DNA from: Clostridia bacterium
Lineage (GTDB): Bacteria; Bacillota; Clostridia; Oscillospirales; Acutalibacteraceae
NCBI GenBank assembly: GCA_017403185.1
Contig: JAFQON010000001.1
Coordinates: 1-64,000, forward strand
DNA length: 64,000 nucleotides
Direction: 5' to 3'
The notes beneath the pieces are model-generated. The model did no database searches. It was not told the origin of the DNA and was given only the letters and a program-made list of their open reading frames with translations. The position numbers and the translations under genes were made by a program. Positions 16,812-28,152 of this stretch are shown here, piece by piece. Position 1 is the first letter of the stretch; each line of letters starts with the position of its first letter.

Positions 16812-16840
16812 TTGAAAAATTGACAAATATTTTGTAATAT
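16812..16840 (+). promoter_or_regulatory. Promoter for the OPT transporter gene
   Basis: TTGAAA (16812-16817) and TAATAT (16835-16840) are 17 bases apart, 39 bases before the ATG at 16879. Confidence 0.6.
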
Positions 16841-16878
16841 AAAAAGACTGACGCAAAATAAATCCAAAGGAGAAACAT

Positions 16879-18789
16879 ATGCAGGATAATAATCAGTTCA
16901 AACCCTATGTTCCCGCAAGCAAGGTAACTCCCGAATTAACCGTAACCTCTGTTATCATGGGTGTCCTTCTTTCGGTGGTTTTCGGTGCGGCGAATGCATA
17001 TCTCGGTCTGCGTGTCGGCATGACGGTTTCGGCATCAATCCCTGCCGCCGTTATTGCGATGGGCGTAATCCGTGTTATTATGCGTAAAAATTCAATTCTT
17101 GAAAGCAATATGGTTCAGACCATGGGCTCTGCAGGCGAATCGCTTGCTGCAGGTGCAATTTTTACCATCCCCGCTCTTTATCTCTGGGCATCTGAAGGAA
17201 AAATGGAGAAGCCCGGTCTTCTTGAGATAACTCTCATTGCTCTTCTCGGCGGTCTGCTCGGCGTTTTCTTTATGGTGCCTCTGCGTAACGCCCTCATCGT
17301 TAAAGAGCATGCAACCCTTCCTTATCCCGAAGGCACGGCATGTGCCGAGGTTCTTCTTGCAGGTGAAGACGGCGGCTCAAATGCCTCAACCGTTTTTGCA
17401 GGTATGGGTTTTGCAGCATTTTTCAAGCTTGTCATTGACGGTCTGAAGGCTGTGCCCGGTGAAATCTCATTCAGAATCAAGGGCTTTGCGGGCGAAATCG
17501 GAACGCAGATTTATCCTGCCGTTCTGAGCGTAGGCTATATCTGCGGACCCAAGATTTCATCCTACATGTTCTCGGGCGGCGTTCTCAGCTGGCTCGTGCT
17601 TATTCCCATGATTGTTCTTTTCGGCGAAACCCTTACTCTTTATCCCGGAACAGCTCCCATCGGTGAAATGTTTGCCGAGGGCGGAGCGAGTGCAATCTGG
17701 AGCTCATATATCCGCTATATCGGTGCAGGTGCACTTGCTGCAGGCGGTATCATCAGCCTCATCAAGTCACTTCCTCTTATTGTCCGCACCTTCAGGGATG
17801 CAATCAAGGGAATGAAGGGCGGCAGCAACGTAGGCTCCGAGCGTACAAATCAGAGCCTCAGCATGAAGCTTGTGCTTATTGCAATAGCAGTTCTTACAAT
17901 TCTTGTGTGGCTTGTTCCCGCAATTCCCGTTTCACTTATCGGTGCGGCGGTAGTTGTTATTTTCGGCTTCTTCTTTGCAACCGTTTCTTCAAGAATGGTC
18001 GGTCTTGTAGGAAGCAGCAATAATCCCGTTTCGGGCATGGCTATCGCAACACTTCTTATTGCAACCGTTATTCTTAAAATCACGGGCGATACGGGTGCTC
18101 ACGGCATGAGAGCGGCAATCGCTATCGGCTCTATCATCTGTATTGTTGCGGCAATCGCAGGCGACACCTCTCAGGACCTCAAAACGGGATTTCTTCTCGG
18201 TGCAACACCCAAAAAGCAGCAGATCGGCGAAGTTTTCGGCGTTGTTGCAGCGGCACTTGCAATCGGCGGCACTCTCAATCTTCTTGACTCCGCATGGGGC
18301 TTCGGCGGCGATCAGCTTGCAGCTCCTCAGGCAACTCTTATGAAGATGATTATTGAAGGCGTTATGGACGGCAATCTTCCCTGGGGACTTGTTTTCATCG
18401 GTGTATTCATTGCGATTGTTGTTGAAATCATCGGTATTCCCGTGCTTCCCTTTGCAATCGGCGTTTATCTTCCCGTTCAGCTCAATGCATGCATTATGGT
18501 CGGCGGTCTTGTCCGTCTTTTCGTTGACAAGATGAAGAAGCCTGAAGAAGAGAAGAAGAGAATTACAAACGATGGCATCCTTTTCTGCTCGGGCATGATT
18601 GCAGGCGAAGGACTTGTCGGCATTCTTCTTGCATTGCTTGCGGTATTCGGAATTGATAAATTCATTGATATTTCGGGCTTCCTCAATCTTCCCGAGGGAG
18701 TTGCGAAAGCGGCGGGACTTATAGTTTTCGGCCTCGTAATCCTTTCGCTTCTCAAATTCTCCGTATGGAAAAAGCAGAAGAGCAAATAA
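16879..18789 (+). CDS. OPT-family oligopeptide transporter
   Basis: This 636-residue polytopic membrane protein fits the bacterial OPT family (about 15 hydrophobic segments). Characteristic parts are the opening PELTVTSVIMGVLLSVVFGA, NAYLGLRVGMTVSASIPAAV, LPYPEGTACAEVLLAGE, a LYPGTAPIGEMFAEGG stretch and the GDTSQDLKTGFLLGATP motif. The family is thought to import oligopeptides or metal chelates across the cytoplasmic membrane. AAAGGAG lies 6 bases before the ATG. The stop codon is followed after 3 bases by a PqqD-like gene, so the two form one transcription unit ended by a strong terminator. The substrate is not known. Confidence 0.93.
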   Translation: MQDNNQFKPYVPASKVTPELTVTSVIMGVLLSVVFGAANAYLGLRVGMTVSASIPAAVIAMGVIRVIMRKNSILESNMVQTMGSAGESLAAGAIFTIPALYLWASEGKMEKPGLLEITLIALLGGLLGVFFMVPLRNALIVKEHATLPYPEGTACAEVLLAGEDGGSNASTVFAGMGFAAFFKLVIDGLKAVPGEISFRIKGFAGEIGTQIYPAVLSVGYICGPKISSYMFSGGVLSWLVLIPMIVLFGETLTLYPGTAPIGEMFAEGGASAIWSSYIRYIGAGALAAGGIISLIKSLPLIVRTFRDAIKGMKGGSNVGSERTNQSLSMKLVLIAIAVLTILVWLVPAIPVSLIGAAVVVIFGFFFATVSSRMVGLVGSSNNPVSGMAIATLLIATVILKITGDTGAHGMRAAIAIGSIICIVAAIAGDTSQDLKTGFLLGATPKKQQIGEVFGVVAAALAIGGTLNLLDSAWGFGGDQLAAPQATLMKMIIEGVMDGNLPWGLVFIGVFIAIVVEIIGIPVLPFAIGVYLPVQLNACIMVGGLVRLFVDKMKKPEEEKKRITNDGILFCSGMIAGEGLVGILLALLAVFGIDKFIDISGFLNLPEGVAKAAGLIVFGLVILSLLKFSVWKKQKSK

Positions 18790-18792
18790 GCC

Positions 18793-19134
18793 ATGAAAAA
18801 GAAAAACGATACAAATTATCTCGACAAAATCCCCGTTCATCCCGACATCCGCTGGAATGCGGATGAAAACGGAATCGTGACCCTTGAAATTGACAACAAA
18901 GGCGTGATGAACAGAATTGCACAGAAGCTTCTGAAAAAGCCGAAGGTCAGTTATATTCATCTTGATAAAACGGGCAGCTTCGTGTGGCCGCTTATTGACG
19001 GCAAAAGAAGCATTGCAGACCTTGCAAAGGATGTTGATGCACATTTCGGCGAAGAAGCACATCCGCTTTATGAAAGACTTGCTCAGTTTTTCAGGGTTCT
19101 CGACAGCTATAATTTCATAAACTGGGTTGAATAA
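18793..19134 (+). CDS. PqqD-like small protein paired with the OPT transporter
   Basis: The 113-residue product has the PqqD-type winged-helix fold pattern: an IRWNADENGIVTLEIDN strand segment, LDKTGSFVWPLIDGKRSIAD (the usual LNxxGxxIWxLIDGxxTxxE) and LFYERLAQFFRVLDSY-type helix near the end. PqqD domains normally bind a peptide substrate and hand it to a radical SAM enzyme. No radical SAM gene or precursor peptide is visible nearby. The start lies 3 bases after the OPT stop, so the protein probably serves the transporter, for instance by binding a peptide. That role is inference. Confidence 0.8.
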   Translation: MKKKNDTNYLDKIPVHPDIRWNADENGIVTLEIDNKGVMNRIAQKLLKKPKVSYIHLDKTGSFVWPLIDGKRSIADLAKDVDAHFGEEAHPLYERLAQFFRVLDSYNFINWVE

Positions 19135-19140
19135 GAAAGA

Positions 19141-19177
19141 ACCGTTCCTGCACGGATTGTGTGCGGGAACGGTTTTT
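19141..19177 (+). terminator. Terminator of the OPT-PqqD operon
   Basis: ACCGTTCCTGCAC and GTGCGGGAACGGT form a 13-bp stem (one wobble) with a 7-base loop and five T residues. Confidence 0.88.
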
Positions 19178-19237
19178 ATCATCTTACCGCAAAAAGATAT
19201 AATATCATACAGTAAGATTTCTTTTTTCAAAAAGGGC

Positions 19238-19270
19238 GAAGCCGCAGTCGGTTAAGACTGCGGCTTCTTT
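19238..19270 (+). terminator. Second terminator hairpin downstream of PqqD
   Basis: GAAGCCGCAGTC and GACTGCGGCTTC form a perfect 12-bp stem, 6-base loop, then TTT. No gene lies between it and the previous terminator (only about 60 bases), so it is a back-up stop or the end of a short RNA. Confidence 0.7.
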
Positions 19271-19346
19271 GAGGAGTTGTATATAAGAGGGTGAGAAGTG
19301 GTCATAATTAAATCTGACACAAATCAAGGAGATATTTTTGAAAAAT

Positions 19347-19595
19347 TTATTCATCAATTCCGAGAAGCTCGTTTACTGTCATGCCGAGCACTTCGGAGAG
19401 GGCTTTAAGTTCAAAATCCGTAACGTAGCGAAGCTGTCCTTCAAGCTTTGAGAGACCTGATGCATTAAGGTCAACGCCCTTGATCTGGAGCTGAGTGAGA
19501 AGGTCCTTCTGCTTCATGTTGATTTCTTTGCGTCTTGCTTCAATTTTGGCACCAACGATGTTTCTGTCACCGAGGGCCTGCTTTCTGATTCTCAT
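19347..19595 (-). CDS. Short XRE-family helix-turn-helix protein
   Basis: The 82-residue protein is almost only a Cro/C1-type domain: VGAKIEARRKEINMKQKDLL, LNASGLSKLEGQLRYVTDFE and LSEVLGMTVNELLG. The recognition helix is slightly longer than usual (TQLQIKGVDLNASGLSKLE), a form common among small Clostridia XRE proteins. AGGAGG lies 9 bases before the ATG. It is a single gene facing away from the nicotinate phosphoribosyltransferase gene. It has no sensing domain, so it probably acts by simple repression or autoregulation; targets are not visible. Confidence 0.85.
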   Translation of the reverse strand: MRIRKQALGDRNIVGAKIEARRKEINMKQKDLLTQLQIKGVDLNASGLSKLEGQLRYVTDFELKALSEVLGMTVNELLGIDE

Positions 19596-19953
19596 GGCTG
19601 TGTGTCCTCCTAAGATGTTTGCGTCGGGCTGCTGTCTGAATTATACAATCTGTATAACGCCTCTTTCGTCAAGCACCCGAAACGACACTGTTTTTGTCTA
19701 CGGGTGGTATTTTACCACACAAAAAATAAAAAAGCAACAGTTTTTTTAAATAAAACGACTGCTTTATCAAAAATTTAACAATTCTGTAAAAAACATTTTT
19801 ATAATGCGGTTGACTCAACGGCGTTTTTGCATCGGTCCGTGAGAATAAATTTTGAAACAAATTTTTGATATTATATTGTAAAATTCTGTTTTTTAATGCA
19901 TAATAGCAGTTGACGGCGTATTTGCCGAATATATAAAAAAGAGGCGGACATTT
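19596..19953 (+). promoter_or_regulatory. Divergent intergenic region with a promoter for pncB (19876-19904)
   Basis: TTGTAA (19876-19881) and CATAAT (19899-19904) are 17 bases apart and lie 50 bases before pncB. A weaker TTGAAA at 19852 lies further upstream. The rest is AT-rich; a GTTGACTCAAC palindrome sits at 19809-19819. No gene is seen. Confidence 0.5.
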
Positions 19954-21402
19954 ATGGAATACACAAAACCGCAGAGAAACCTGACCATGCTGACCGACTT
20001 TTATGAAATCACCATGGCAAACGGTTATTTCAAAAATAATTTCAGAGATACAATCGGCTATTTTGATATGTTTTTCCGTAAGGTGCCTGACGGCGGCGGA
20101 TTTGTTGTTATGGCTGGTCTTGAGCAGCTTGTGGATTATCTTGCAAACCTGACCTTCGATGCCGAAGATATTGAATTTCTCAGAAGCAAAGGCTTCGGAG
20201 AGGATTTTCTTGATTACCTTGCAAATTTCAGATTCTGCTGTGATGTGTGGGCTGTTCCCGAGGGAACTCCCGTTTTTCCGGGTGAACCGATAGTCAAGGT
20301 CAAGGGTCCCGTTATTCAGGCTCAGTTTATCGAAACAATGGTTTTGCTCTGCATCAATCATCAGAGCCTTATTGCCACCAAGGCAAACCGTATCTGCCGT
20401 GCCGCAGGCGATAAATCCGTTATGGAATTCGGCTCAAGAAGAGCTCAGGGTGCTGACGGTGCAATCTACGGTGCAAGAGCGGCATATATAGGCGGCTGTG
20501 TGGGTACCGCATGCACGATTTCGGATGAGATGTTCGGAGTTCCCGTTCTCGGCACCATGGCACACAGCTGGGTTCAGCTTTTTGACAGTGAATACGAAGC
20601 TTTTGCCGCATACGCAAAGGAATATCCCGACGGCTGCACCCTTCTTGTTGATACCTATAACACTCTTAAATCGGGTATTCCCAACGCAATCAAGGTTTTT
20701 GATGAGGTGCTTAAGCCTCTCGGAAAGCGTCCCAGAGGAATACGCATTGACAGCGGCGACATCGCATATCTTTCACGCAAGGCAAGGAAGATGCTTGATG
20801 AAGCAGGCTATCCCGACTGCTCGATTGTTGCATCGAATTCTCTTGATGAATACATTATAAGAGATATGCTTGCACAGGGTGCAAAGGTTGACTCCTTCGG
20901 CGTTGGCGAAAGACTCATAACCTCATCGTCAAGTCCCATGCTCGGCGGCGTTTATAAGCTTTGCGGTGTTCAGAAGGACGGAAAGATTATCCCGAAAATC
21001 AAGCTCAGCGAAAATGTTGCAAAAATCACAACTCCCGGTAACAAGAGAGTTTACCGCCTTTACGATAAAGAAACGGGCAAGGCTATTGCCGATCTGATTA
21101 CCCTTGCCGACGAAACGGTTGACGATACAAAGCCCTACGAGCTTTTTGACCCCGATTTCACATGGAAACGCAAAACGGTAACGGATTATGTTGCAAGAGA
21201 GCTTCTTGAACCCGTTTTCGATAAAGGAAAATGTGTTTTCAACAGAAAGAGCACAAAGGAAATCCGTGACTACTGCAAAAAGCAGGTTGATACTCTCTGG
21301 GATGAGGTTACGAGATTTGAAAACCCTCATAACTATTATGTTGACCTTTCGCAGCCGCTCTGGGATTTAAAGCATGAGCTTCTCAGAAAAAACGGCAAAT
21401 AA
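19954..21402 (+). CDS. pncB: Nicotinate phosphoribosyltransferase
   Basis: The 482-residue enzyme matches the pncB family over its whole length: NLTMLTDFYEITMANGYFKN at the start, GYFDMFFRKVPDGGGFVVMA, the MEFGSRRAQGADGAIYGARA phosphoribosyl site, GTMAHSWVQLFDSEYEAF with the conserved His, TLLVDTYNTLKSGIPNAI and RIDSGDIAYLSRKARKMLD. It makes nicotinate mononucleotide from nicotinate and PRPP with ATP help, the key step of the Preiss-Handler NAD salvage route, in the cytosol. The ATG follows GAGGCGGA. The next gene starts 24 bases later, so some co-transcription with the arabinofuranosidase is possible, though no functional link is evident. Confidence 0.95.
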   Translation: MEYTKPQRNLTMLTDFYEITMANGYFKNNFRDTIGYFDMFFRKVPDGGGFVVMAGLEQLVDYLANLTFDAEDIEFLRSKGFGEDFLDYLANFRFCCDVWAVPEGTPVFPGEPIVKVKGPVIQAQFIETMVLLCINHQSLIATKANRICRAAGDKSVMEFGSRRAQGADGAIYGARAAYIGGCVGTACTISDEMFGVPVLGTMAHSWVQLFDSEYEAFAAYAKEYPDGCTLLVDTYNTLKSGIPNAIKVFDEVLKPLGKRPRGIRIDSGDIAYLSRKARKMLDEAGYPDCSIVASNSLDEYIIRDMLAQGAKVDSFGVGERLITSSSSPMLGGVYKLCGVQKDGKIIPKIKLSENVAKITTPGNKRVYRLYDKETGKAIADLITLADETVDDTKPYELFDPDFTWKRKTVTDYVARELLEPVFDKGKCVFNRKSTKEIRDYCKKQVDTLWDEVTRFENPHNYYVDLSQPLWDLKHELLRKNGK

Positions 21403-21405
21403 TAA

Positions 21406-22917
<1,512 letters not shown>

Positions 22918-22920
22918 AAA

Positions 22921-22958
22921 AAACCGTGCATAAACATTTTCGTTTATGCACGGTTTTT
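22921..22958. terminator. Bidirectional terminator between convergent genes
   Basis: AAACCGTGCATAAAC and GTTTATGCACGGTTT form a perfect 15-bp stem with a 6-base loop; A and T runs flank it. It separates the arabinofuranosidase gene from the minus-strand phosphodiesterase gene. Confidence 0.92.
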
Positions 22959-22960
22959 GA

Positions 22961-23986
22961 TTATCTGCAATTTTTAACTGCTTCGTAAACCATCTGGGGA
23001 TAATCGGACATGATGCAGTCTGCTCCGTTTTTTATAAGAAGCTCCGCTTTTTCCGCGTCATTGATTGTCCAGTACTGAACGGCGATATCGTATTTGTGGG
23101 CATAATTTATCATTTCCCGTGTGCCGAGGTTGACAAGTCCTTTGGCACCGCTTTTTCCGTAGGGAATCTGCAATGCGATGTAAGAAACATCAATGTCGTT
23201 CAGATCCCAGTTCATTCTTGAATAGATATAGAACAGGATGACTTCGGTTGTTCTTGCGGAGCGGGGCATATCGGGATATTTATGCTCCATATAAACCGAA
23301 ACGAGCTCTTTTGACGAAGCCCAGATAACTCTGTCCTGAAGCTTTCTTTCGGTTATGATTGAATAAAGCTTGTCGGCAGCCTTCATTCCGTTTATGCCGG
23401 TGCTTTTTATTTCAATTATGTAACAGAAATCCTTGTTGCCGCTGTTTTTCTCGATGAAGTCAATAACGGTTTCACACTTGACAACACGGAGGTTTTCGGG
23501 GATATCCTTGCCTCTGAGGCCTCTGTAGGGATAATTCTCGCCGTCAACGGTGAAGTTTTCTCCGAGATTAAGGGTATCATAGGCTTCTTTATAAGTAAGC
23601 TCCGAAACCTTTACATCCTTGCGGCCGAAGGCTTCAACCGCATTTGAGGTTGCATCGTATGTTGTGTTGTGCAGAAGAACAAGCTCGCCGTCTGCCGTAA
23701 TATGAACATCAAATTCAAAAACATCAACCCCGAGCGATTTGTTCTCTTTAAGAACATATTCAAAAGCCATGAGGGTATTCTGCGGAGCAATTCCCGCACC
23801 CGAGCGGTGAGCGGAAACGTCTGTATCAAGATACTCCCTGATATAAGGATTTTCTGCGTTTTCATTGACGTAGATGGGAGTGTCGGGGTTGCCGGGATGT
23901 GGCATGGTTAAAATCATCGGGATTATTGCAACCGCAAGAACGATGGTTTTACATATGCTTTTTATAAACGGAAAAATTATATACAT
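22961..23986 (-). CDS. Membrane-anchored glycerophosphodiester phosphodiesterase
   Basis: The 341-residue protein has an uncleaved-looking N-terminal membrane segment (TIVLAVAIIPMILTMPHP) followed by a GDPD barrel. The motifs are AHRSGAGIAPQNTLMAFEYV (usual HRG..xPENT), VFEFDVHITADGELVLLHN with the metal-binding Glu/Asp pair and His, and GADCIMSDYPQ near the end. The family hydrolyses glycerophosphodiesters to glycerol-3-phosphate and an alcohol. HRS replaces the common HRG, a modest variation. It starts 11 bases after the stop of the esterase gene and is therefore the second gene of a two-gene unit likely to act on lipids or teichoic material outside the membrane. Confidence 0.9.
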   Translation of the reverse strand: MYIIFPFIKSICKTIVLAVAIIPMILTMPHPGNPDTPIYVNENAENPYIREYLDTDVSAHRSGAGIAPQNTLMAFEYVLKENKSLGVDVFEFDVHITADGELVLLHNTTYDATSNAVEAFGRKDVKVSELTYKEAYDTLNLGENFTVDGENYPYRGLRGKDIPENLRVVKCETVIDFIEKNSGNKDFCYIIEIKSTGINGMKAADKLYSIITERKLQDRVIWASSKELVSVYMEHKYPDMPRSARTTEVILFYIYSRMNWDLNDIDVSYIALQIPYGKSGAKGLVNLGTREMINYAHKYDIAVQYWTINDAEKAELLIKNGADCIMSDYPQMVYEAVKNCR

Positions 23987-23997
23987 AGTTATCTACC

Positions 23998-25047
23998 TTA
24001 TTTAATTCTTAAAAGTTTGAGCACGGCATTATAAAGAAGCTCGAAAATTCCGAAAAAGCCGTCAACATAAACAAGACTTGTTGAATCGTTGATGCCGACA
24101 TTGCCCGAGCCTTCACCCTTTGCACCGTCATAATCGGAGGTGTGGCTGCAGAGCCATGAAATCATTCCGTCGGGATAAGAAAGCTCAACATTTTCACCGA
24201 GACCGTTAACTGTTGTCATGTAGGGATATGCTCCGTTTTCTGCAGAGAACATGTCGTGATTTACGGCGAACCATGCGTGATGACTGCTCGAGGTTGCACT
24301 TCCGTCTTCATAGCATACCTTTGTCATTGTTGAAAATCTGCAGTCTTCGGCAACGTTTGAAATTGCGGTAAGCCTGTCCCATGTGGGTGAAACGCAGAGA
24401 TAATAGTTAACAAGAGGGTCGCGTCTGCTCGAGGTGAGCCAGATGGGCATATCCGCGATTTTTTCGAGTTTTTCATCGGAGGGAGCCCATGCGGGGCAGA
24501 TGGGGAATGCAGCAGCGAAAAGCTCGGGATAAGCAATTGCCATTTTATAGGTCATCTTGCCGCCCATTGAGTAGCCGCCGACATAGATTCTGCTAAGGTC
24601 GATGTTGTCTTTGTTTTTTGCAATGAAATCGTCGATTGCCGCACGGAGCGGTTCAACGAGCTCGTTGGGCCAGTACATACCGTCTTCTTCTTTTGAGCGT
24701 GCCGCAAGAATGAAAGCACCGCCTGCGGGCTCGAAGCGAGTCTGGAATTCGTCGCTTGCCCAGTAGGCAATGTTGCTCTTTGCAACCTGAACTCCGTCGG
24801 AAGCACCGTCACCCATGCCGTGAAGCCACACAACGAGAGGATATTTTGTTGTGTCATTTTCGCCTGCGGGTGAAAAATAACGGTAGTCGATTGAGTAGCC
24901 GCCTGCTTCGGGTCCTTCACCGAAAACAAACTGCTCTTTGATCGGGTCAAGTCCGCCTTCAACGGAAAGTGCACCTGCACCGAGAGGGTAAGCGGCAAGA
25001 AGAATAAATGCGAGAAGAATTGCTGTGAGTTTTCTTATGTTTTTCAT
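23998..25047 (-). CDS. Secreted alpha/beta-hydrolase (esterase)
   Basis: Starting at 25047 the product is 349 residues with a clear signal peptide (KLTAILLAFILLAAYPLGAG). GAGGTG lies 8 bases before this ATG; the ATG at 25083 lacks one. The body is an alpha/beta-hydrolase of the carboxylesterase/PHB-depolymerase-like type: VVWLHGMGDGAS (oxyanion loop), GGYSMGGK with the nucleophile Ser near residue 160, SSRRDPLVNY with the acid and SSSHHAWF with the His. The final residues (DGFFGIFELLYNAVLKLLRI) form an amphipathic helix similar to tails of other secreted proteins here. Such enzymes deacylate plant polysaccharides or lipids. It precedes the phosphodiesterase gene in one operon. Confidence 0.85.
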   Translation of the reverse strand: MKNIRKLTAILLAFILLAAYPLGAGALSVEGGLDPIKEQFVFGEGPEAGGYSIDYRYFSPAGENDTTKYPLVVWLHGMGDGASDGVQVAKSNIAYWASDEFQTRFEPAGGAFILAARSKEEDGMYWPNELVEPLRAAIDDFIAKNKDNIDLSRIYVGGYSMGGKMTYKMAIAYPELFAAAFPICPAWAPSDEKLEKIADMPIWLTSSRRDPLVNYYLCVSPTWDRLTAISNVAEDCRFSTMTKVCYEDGSATSSSHHAWFAVNHDMFSAENGAYPYMTTVNGLGENVELSYPDGMISWLCSHTSDYDGAKGEGSGNVGINDSTSLVYVDGFFGIFELLYNAVLKLLRIK

Positions 25048-25235
25048 TTTTTGCACCTCATTCCTTACATTATAAGTTAACATAAATTTAACATTATTTC
25101 AACAAAAAATTACTATTAATTATTAATAAATAAAATTCTGTTACAGTGCGTAACGGAGTTTTTTAATTTTTGCTTGCAAATCCGCCGATATATGATAAAA
25201 TTAAAACGTATTATTATATCCGGGAGGTATGTCCG

Positions 25236-26636
25236 ATGATAAAAGAATTTATGGGCAAGGATTTCTTGCTGAACAGCGAACCTGCAATAAAGATGTTTGA
25301 GGCGGCGGATAAAATGCCGATTTTTGACTGGCATTGCCACCTTTCGCCCAAAGAAATATATGAAAACAAGCAGCCCGAAGATATTGCGTGGCTCTGGCTT
25401 GCGGGTGATCATTATAAATGGCGTGCCATGCGTTCATGCGGCGTTGACGAAAAATATATAACGGGCGATGCAAGCGGCTATGAAAAATTCAGGGCGTTTG
25501 CGGAAATCATGCCCAATCTTATCGGAAATCCCATGTATCATTGGTGTCACCTTGAGTTGAGAAGATATTTCGGCATAAACGATATCCTCAATGCGGAAAA
25601 TGCAGACAGCATATGGGAAAGAGCGAATGCCGCAATCAAAGCAGGCGGCTTTACTCCGAGAGAGCTTATCGAAAAATCCAATGTTTCGCATCTGTGCACA
25701 ACAGATGATCCTGCGGACAGCCTTGAGTATCACAAGCTTATTGCAGAAACCGATTTCAGATGCAAGGTTCTTCCTGCGTTCAGACCCGACAAAGCTCTGA
25801 GCATCGACCTTCCCTCATGGAGACCCTGGCTTGCCGATATGGAAAAGGCAGTCGGCAGAGAAATCGGCGGTTTTGCAGAGCTTTGCAAGGCTCTTGAAGA
25901 AAGAATAGAATTCTTTGCATCAATGGGCTGCCGTGCAAGCGACCATGCATTCTCATATGTTCCTTATGAAGAAGCAACCGCAGAGGAGCTTGAAGCAATA
26001 TTTGCAAAGGTGAAGAATGGCGGAGAAGCAGACACGCTTGAAACCGATAAATTCAAAACTGCACTTCTGTCATTCCTTGCAGCGGAATATGCAAAACGCA
26101 ACTGGGGCATGGAGCTTCATATCGGTCCTCTTCGCAACAACAACACCCTTATGTTCAGGAAAATCGGACCCGATGCAGGCTTCGATTCGATAGATGACAG
26201 AGAAATTGCAGGTAAGCTTTCAAAATTCCTTGACAGCCTTGCAGTTAAGGAACAGCTTCCCAGAACGGTTCTCTTCACCCTCAATCCCAAGGATAATTAT
26301 GTTCTCGGAACAATGCTCGGCAACTTCCAGAGCAGCGAAGCGGAAAGCAAGATTCAGTTCGGCTCGGCATGGTGGTTCAATGATAATATCGACGGAATGA
26401 GAGAGCAGATGAAGGCTCTTGCAAATCTCGGTGCAATCGGAAAATTCGTGGGAATGGTAACGGATTCCCGTTCGTTCCTTTCATATCCCCGTCACGAGTA
26501 TTTCCGCAGAATCATGTGCGGGCTTCTCGGCGACATGGTTGCAGACGGTCTTTATCCCTATGATGAAAAAACAATCTGCAAAATAGCAGAGGATATTTCA
26601 TATAACAATGCAATCAGATATTTCGGTGTAAACTAA
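25236..26636 (+). CDS. uxaC: Glucuronate/galacturonate isomerase
   Basis: The 466-residue product matches UxaC throughout: [20 protein letters not shown] near the start, [29 protein letters not shown] segment ([16 protein letters not shown]), the [20 protein letters not shown] histidine motif and [20 protein letters not shown] near the end. It converts D-glucuronate to fructuronate or D-galacturonate to tagaturonate, the first intracellular step of pectin or host glycan uronate use. The ATG at 25236 has GGGAGG 8 bases upstream; a longer frame to 25170 lacks a ribosome site. It is followed after 13 bases by glpK, an unusual partner. No other uronate pathway gene lies in the window. Confidence 0.95.
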   Translation: MIKEFMGKDFLLNSEPAIKMFEAADKMPIFDWHCHLSPKEIYENKQPEDIAWLWLAGDHYKWRAMRSCGVDEKYITGDASGYEKFRAFAEIMPNLIGNPMYHWCHLELRRYFGINDILNAENADSIWERANAAIKAGGFTPRELIEKSNVSHLCTTDDPADSLEYHKLIAETDFRCKVLPAFRPDKALSIDLPSWRPWLADMEKAVGREIGGFAELCKALEERIEFFASMGCRASDHAFSYVPYEEATAEELEAIFAKVKNGGEADTLETDKFKTALLSFLAAEYAKRNWGMELHIGPLRNNNTLMFRKIGPDAGFDSIDDREIAGKLSKFLDSLAVKEQLPRTVLFTLNPKDNYVLGTMLGNFQSSEAESKIQFGSAWWFNDNIDGMREQMKALANLGAIGKFVGMVTDSRSFLSYPRHEYFRRIMCGLLGDMVADGLYPYDEKTICKIAEDISYNNAIRYFGVN

Positions 26637-26649
26637 AGGAGGAAAAATC

Positions 26650-28152
26650 ATGGCAAAATATGTTCTTGCATTAGACCAGGGCACTACCAGTTCAAGAGCG
26701 ATTATTTTTGATAAAAAAGGTAATATTGTCGGCAAGGCTCAGAATGAGTTTGAGCAGATTTATCCTCAGGCAGGCTGGGTTGAGCATGACCCTCTTTCAA
26801 TTCTTTACAGCCAGTTTCAGGCGGTTTCGTCCTGCCTCATCAGCAGCGGAATCGCTCCGTCGGAAATTGCCGGCATTGGTATAACAAACCAGAGAGAAAC
26901 AACAATTCTCTGGGACAGACAGACCGGTAAGCCCGTTTATAATGCAATTGTGTGGCAGTGCCGCAGAACGGCGGAAATCTGTGAGGAGCTCAAGGCTCAG
27001 GGGCTTGAAGAATATATCAAGGATAAAACGGGTCTTCTTATAGATGCATATTTTTCGGGCACAAAAATCAAGTGGATTCTTGATAATGTCCCTCAGGCAA
27101 GAAAGCTTGCCGATGAGGGCAGACTTCTTTTCGGCACGGTTGAAACATGGATTATCTGGAATCTTACAGGCGGCAGCGTTCATGTTACGGACTATTCAAA
27201 CGCATCAAGAACAATGCTGTTTGATGTTGATAACCTTTGCTGGGATAAATATCTCTGTGAAAAGCTCGGCATCCCCATGTCGATTCTTCCCGAGCCTGTT
27301 CCTTCGAGTAAGGTTTACGGCAGGGTTTCAAAGGGCATTCTCGGTCTTGAGTCACTTGAAGGAATTCCTATCTGCGGAGCAATAGGTGACCAGCCTGCGG
27401 CACTCTTCGGTCAGGGCTGCTTCAAACCCGGTCAGGCAAAGAATACTTACGGCACGGGCTGCTTCCTGCTGATGAACACAGGCGAAAAGAGAGTCAGATC
27501 AAAGAATAATCTTCTTACCGGTGTTGCGTGGGGTATCGGAGATAAGGTTGAATACGCAATTGAAGGCTCGGCTTTCAATGCAGGCTCGGTTATAAAGTGG
27601 CTCCGTGACGAGCTTCACATGATTGATACTGCAAAAAGATGCGACGAGCTTGCAGAGAGCGTTCCCGATGCAAACGGAATCTATTTTGTGCCCGCATTCA
27701 CGGGTCTTGGTGCACCCTATTGGGATATGTATGCAAGAGGAACTCTTGTGGGCATAACAAGAGGCGTCAACAGAGCACATATCGCAAGAAGCGTTCTTGA
27801 AGCGATTACATATCAGATGACCGACCTTCTTGAGGCGATGAAATCCGACTCGGGCATTGATTTTACCGAGCTCCGTGTTGACGGCGGTGCAAGCGTGAGC
27901 AACATCATGCTTCAGATTCAGGCTGATATGATAAGATGCAGCGTCAACCGTCCGAAGAATGTTGAAACAACCGCTCTCGGTGCCGCATATCTTGCGGGTC
28001 TTGCCGTCGGTCTGTGGGAAAATACCGATGAAATCCAGCACAACCGCGAGGTTGAAAGAGTTTTTGTTCCCGAAATGGACGAAGCAAAACGCAACGAGCT
28101 TTATGCGGGCTGGAAAAAGGCTGTTGTCTGCTCAATGGGCTGGGCAAAGTGA
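26650..28152 (+). CDS. glpK: Glycerol kinase
   Basis: The 500-residue FGGY kinase carries the glycerol-kinase signatures: [90 protein letters not shown] and [20 protein letters not shown]. It phosphorylates glycerol to glycerol-3-phosphate with ATP in the cytosol. AAAGGAGG lies just before the ATG, and uxaC ends 13 bases upstream, so both are probably on one message. The last codons overlap a palindromic repeat element. No glycerol facilitator or glycerol-3-phosphate dehydrogenase gene is next to it. Confidence 0.96.
   Translation: MAKYVLALDQGTTSSRAIIFDKKGNIVGKAQNEFEQIYPQAGWVEHDPLSILYSQFQAVSSCLISSGIAPSEIAGIGITNQRETTILWDRQTGKPVYNAIVWQCRRTAEICEELKAQGLEEYIKDKTGLLIDAYFSGTKIKWILDNVPQARKLADEGRLLFGTVETWIIWNLTGGSVHVTDYSNASRTMLFDVDNLCWDKYLCEKLGIPMSILPEPVPSSKVYGRVSKGILGLESLEGIPICGAIGDQPAALFGQGCFKPGQAKNTYGTGCFLLMNTGEKRVRSKNNLLTGVAWGIGDKVEYAIEGSAFNAGSVIKWLRDELHMIDTAKRCDELAESVPDANGIYFVPAFTGLGAPYWDMYARGTLVGITRGVNRAHIARSVLEAITYQMTDLLEAMKSDSGIDFTELRVDGGASVSNIMLQIQADMIRCSVNRPKNVETTALGAAYLAGLAVGLWENTDEIQHNREVERVFVPEMDEAKRNELYAGWKKAVVCSMGWAK

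Noticed and set aside
17989..19230. 413-residue open frame on the minus strand opposite the OPT and PqqD genes
   Set aside because: It is the antisense shadow of two well-supported genes with strong codon bias; composition is Cys/Asn-rich and no ribosome site precedes it.
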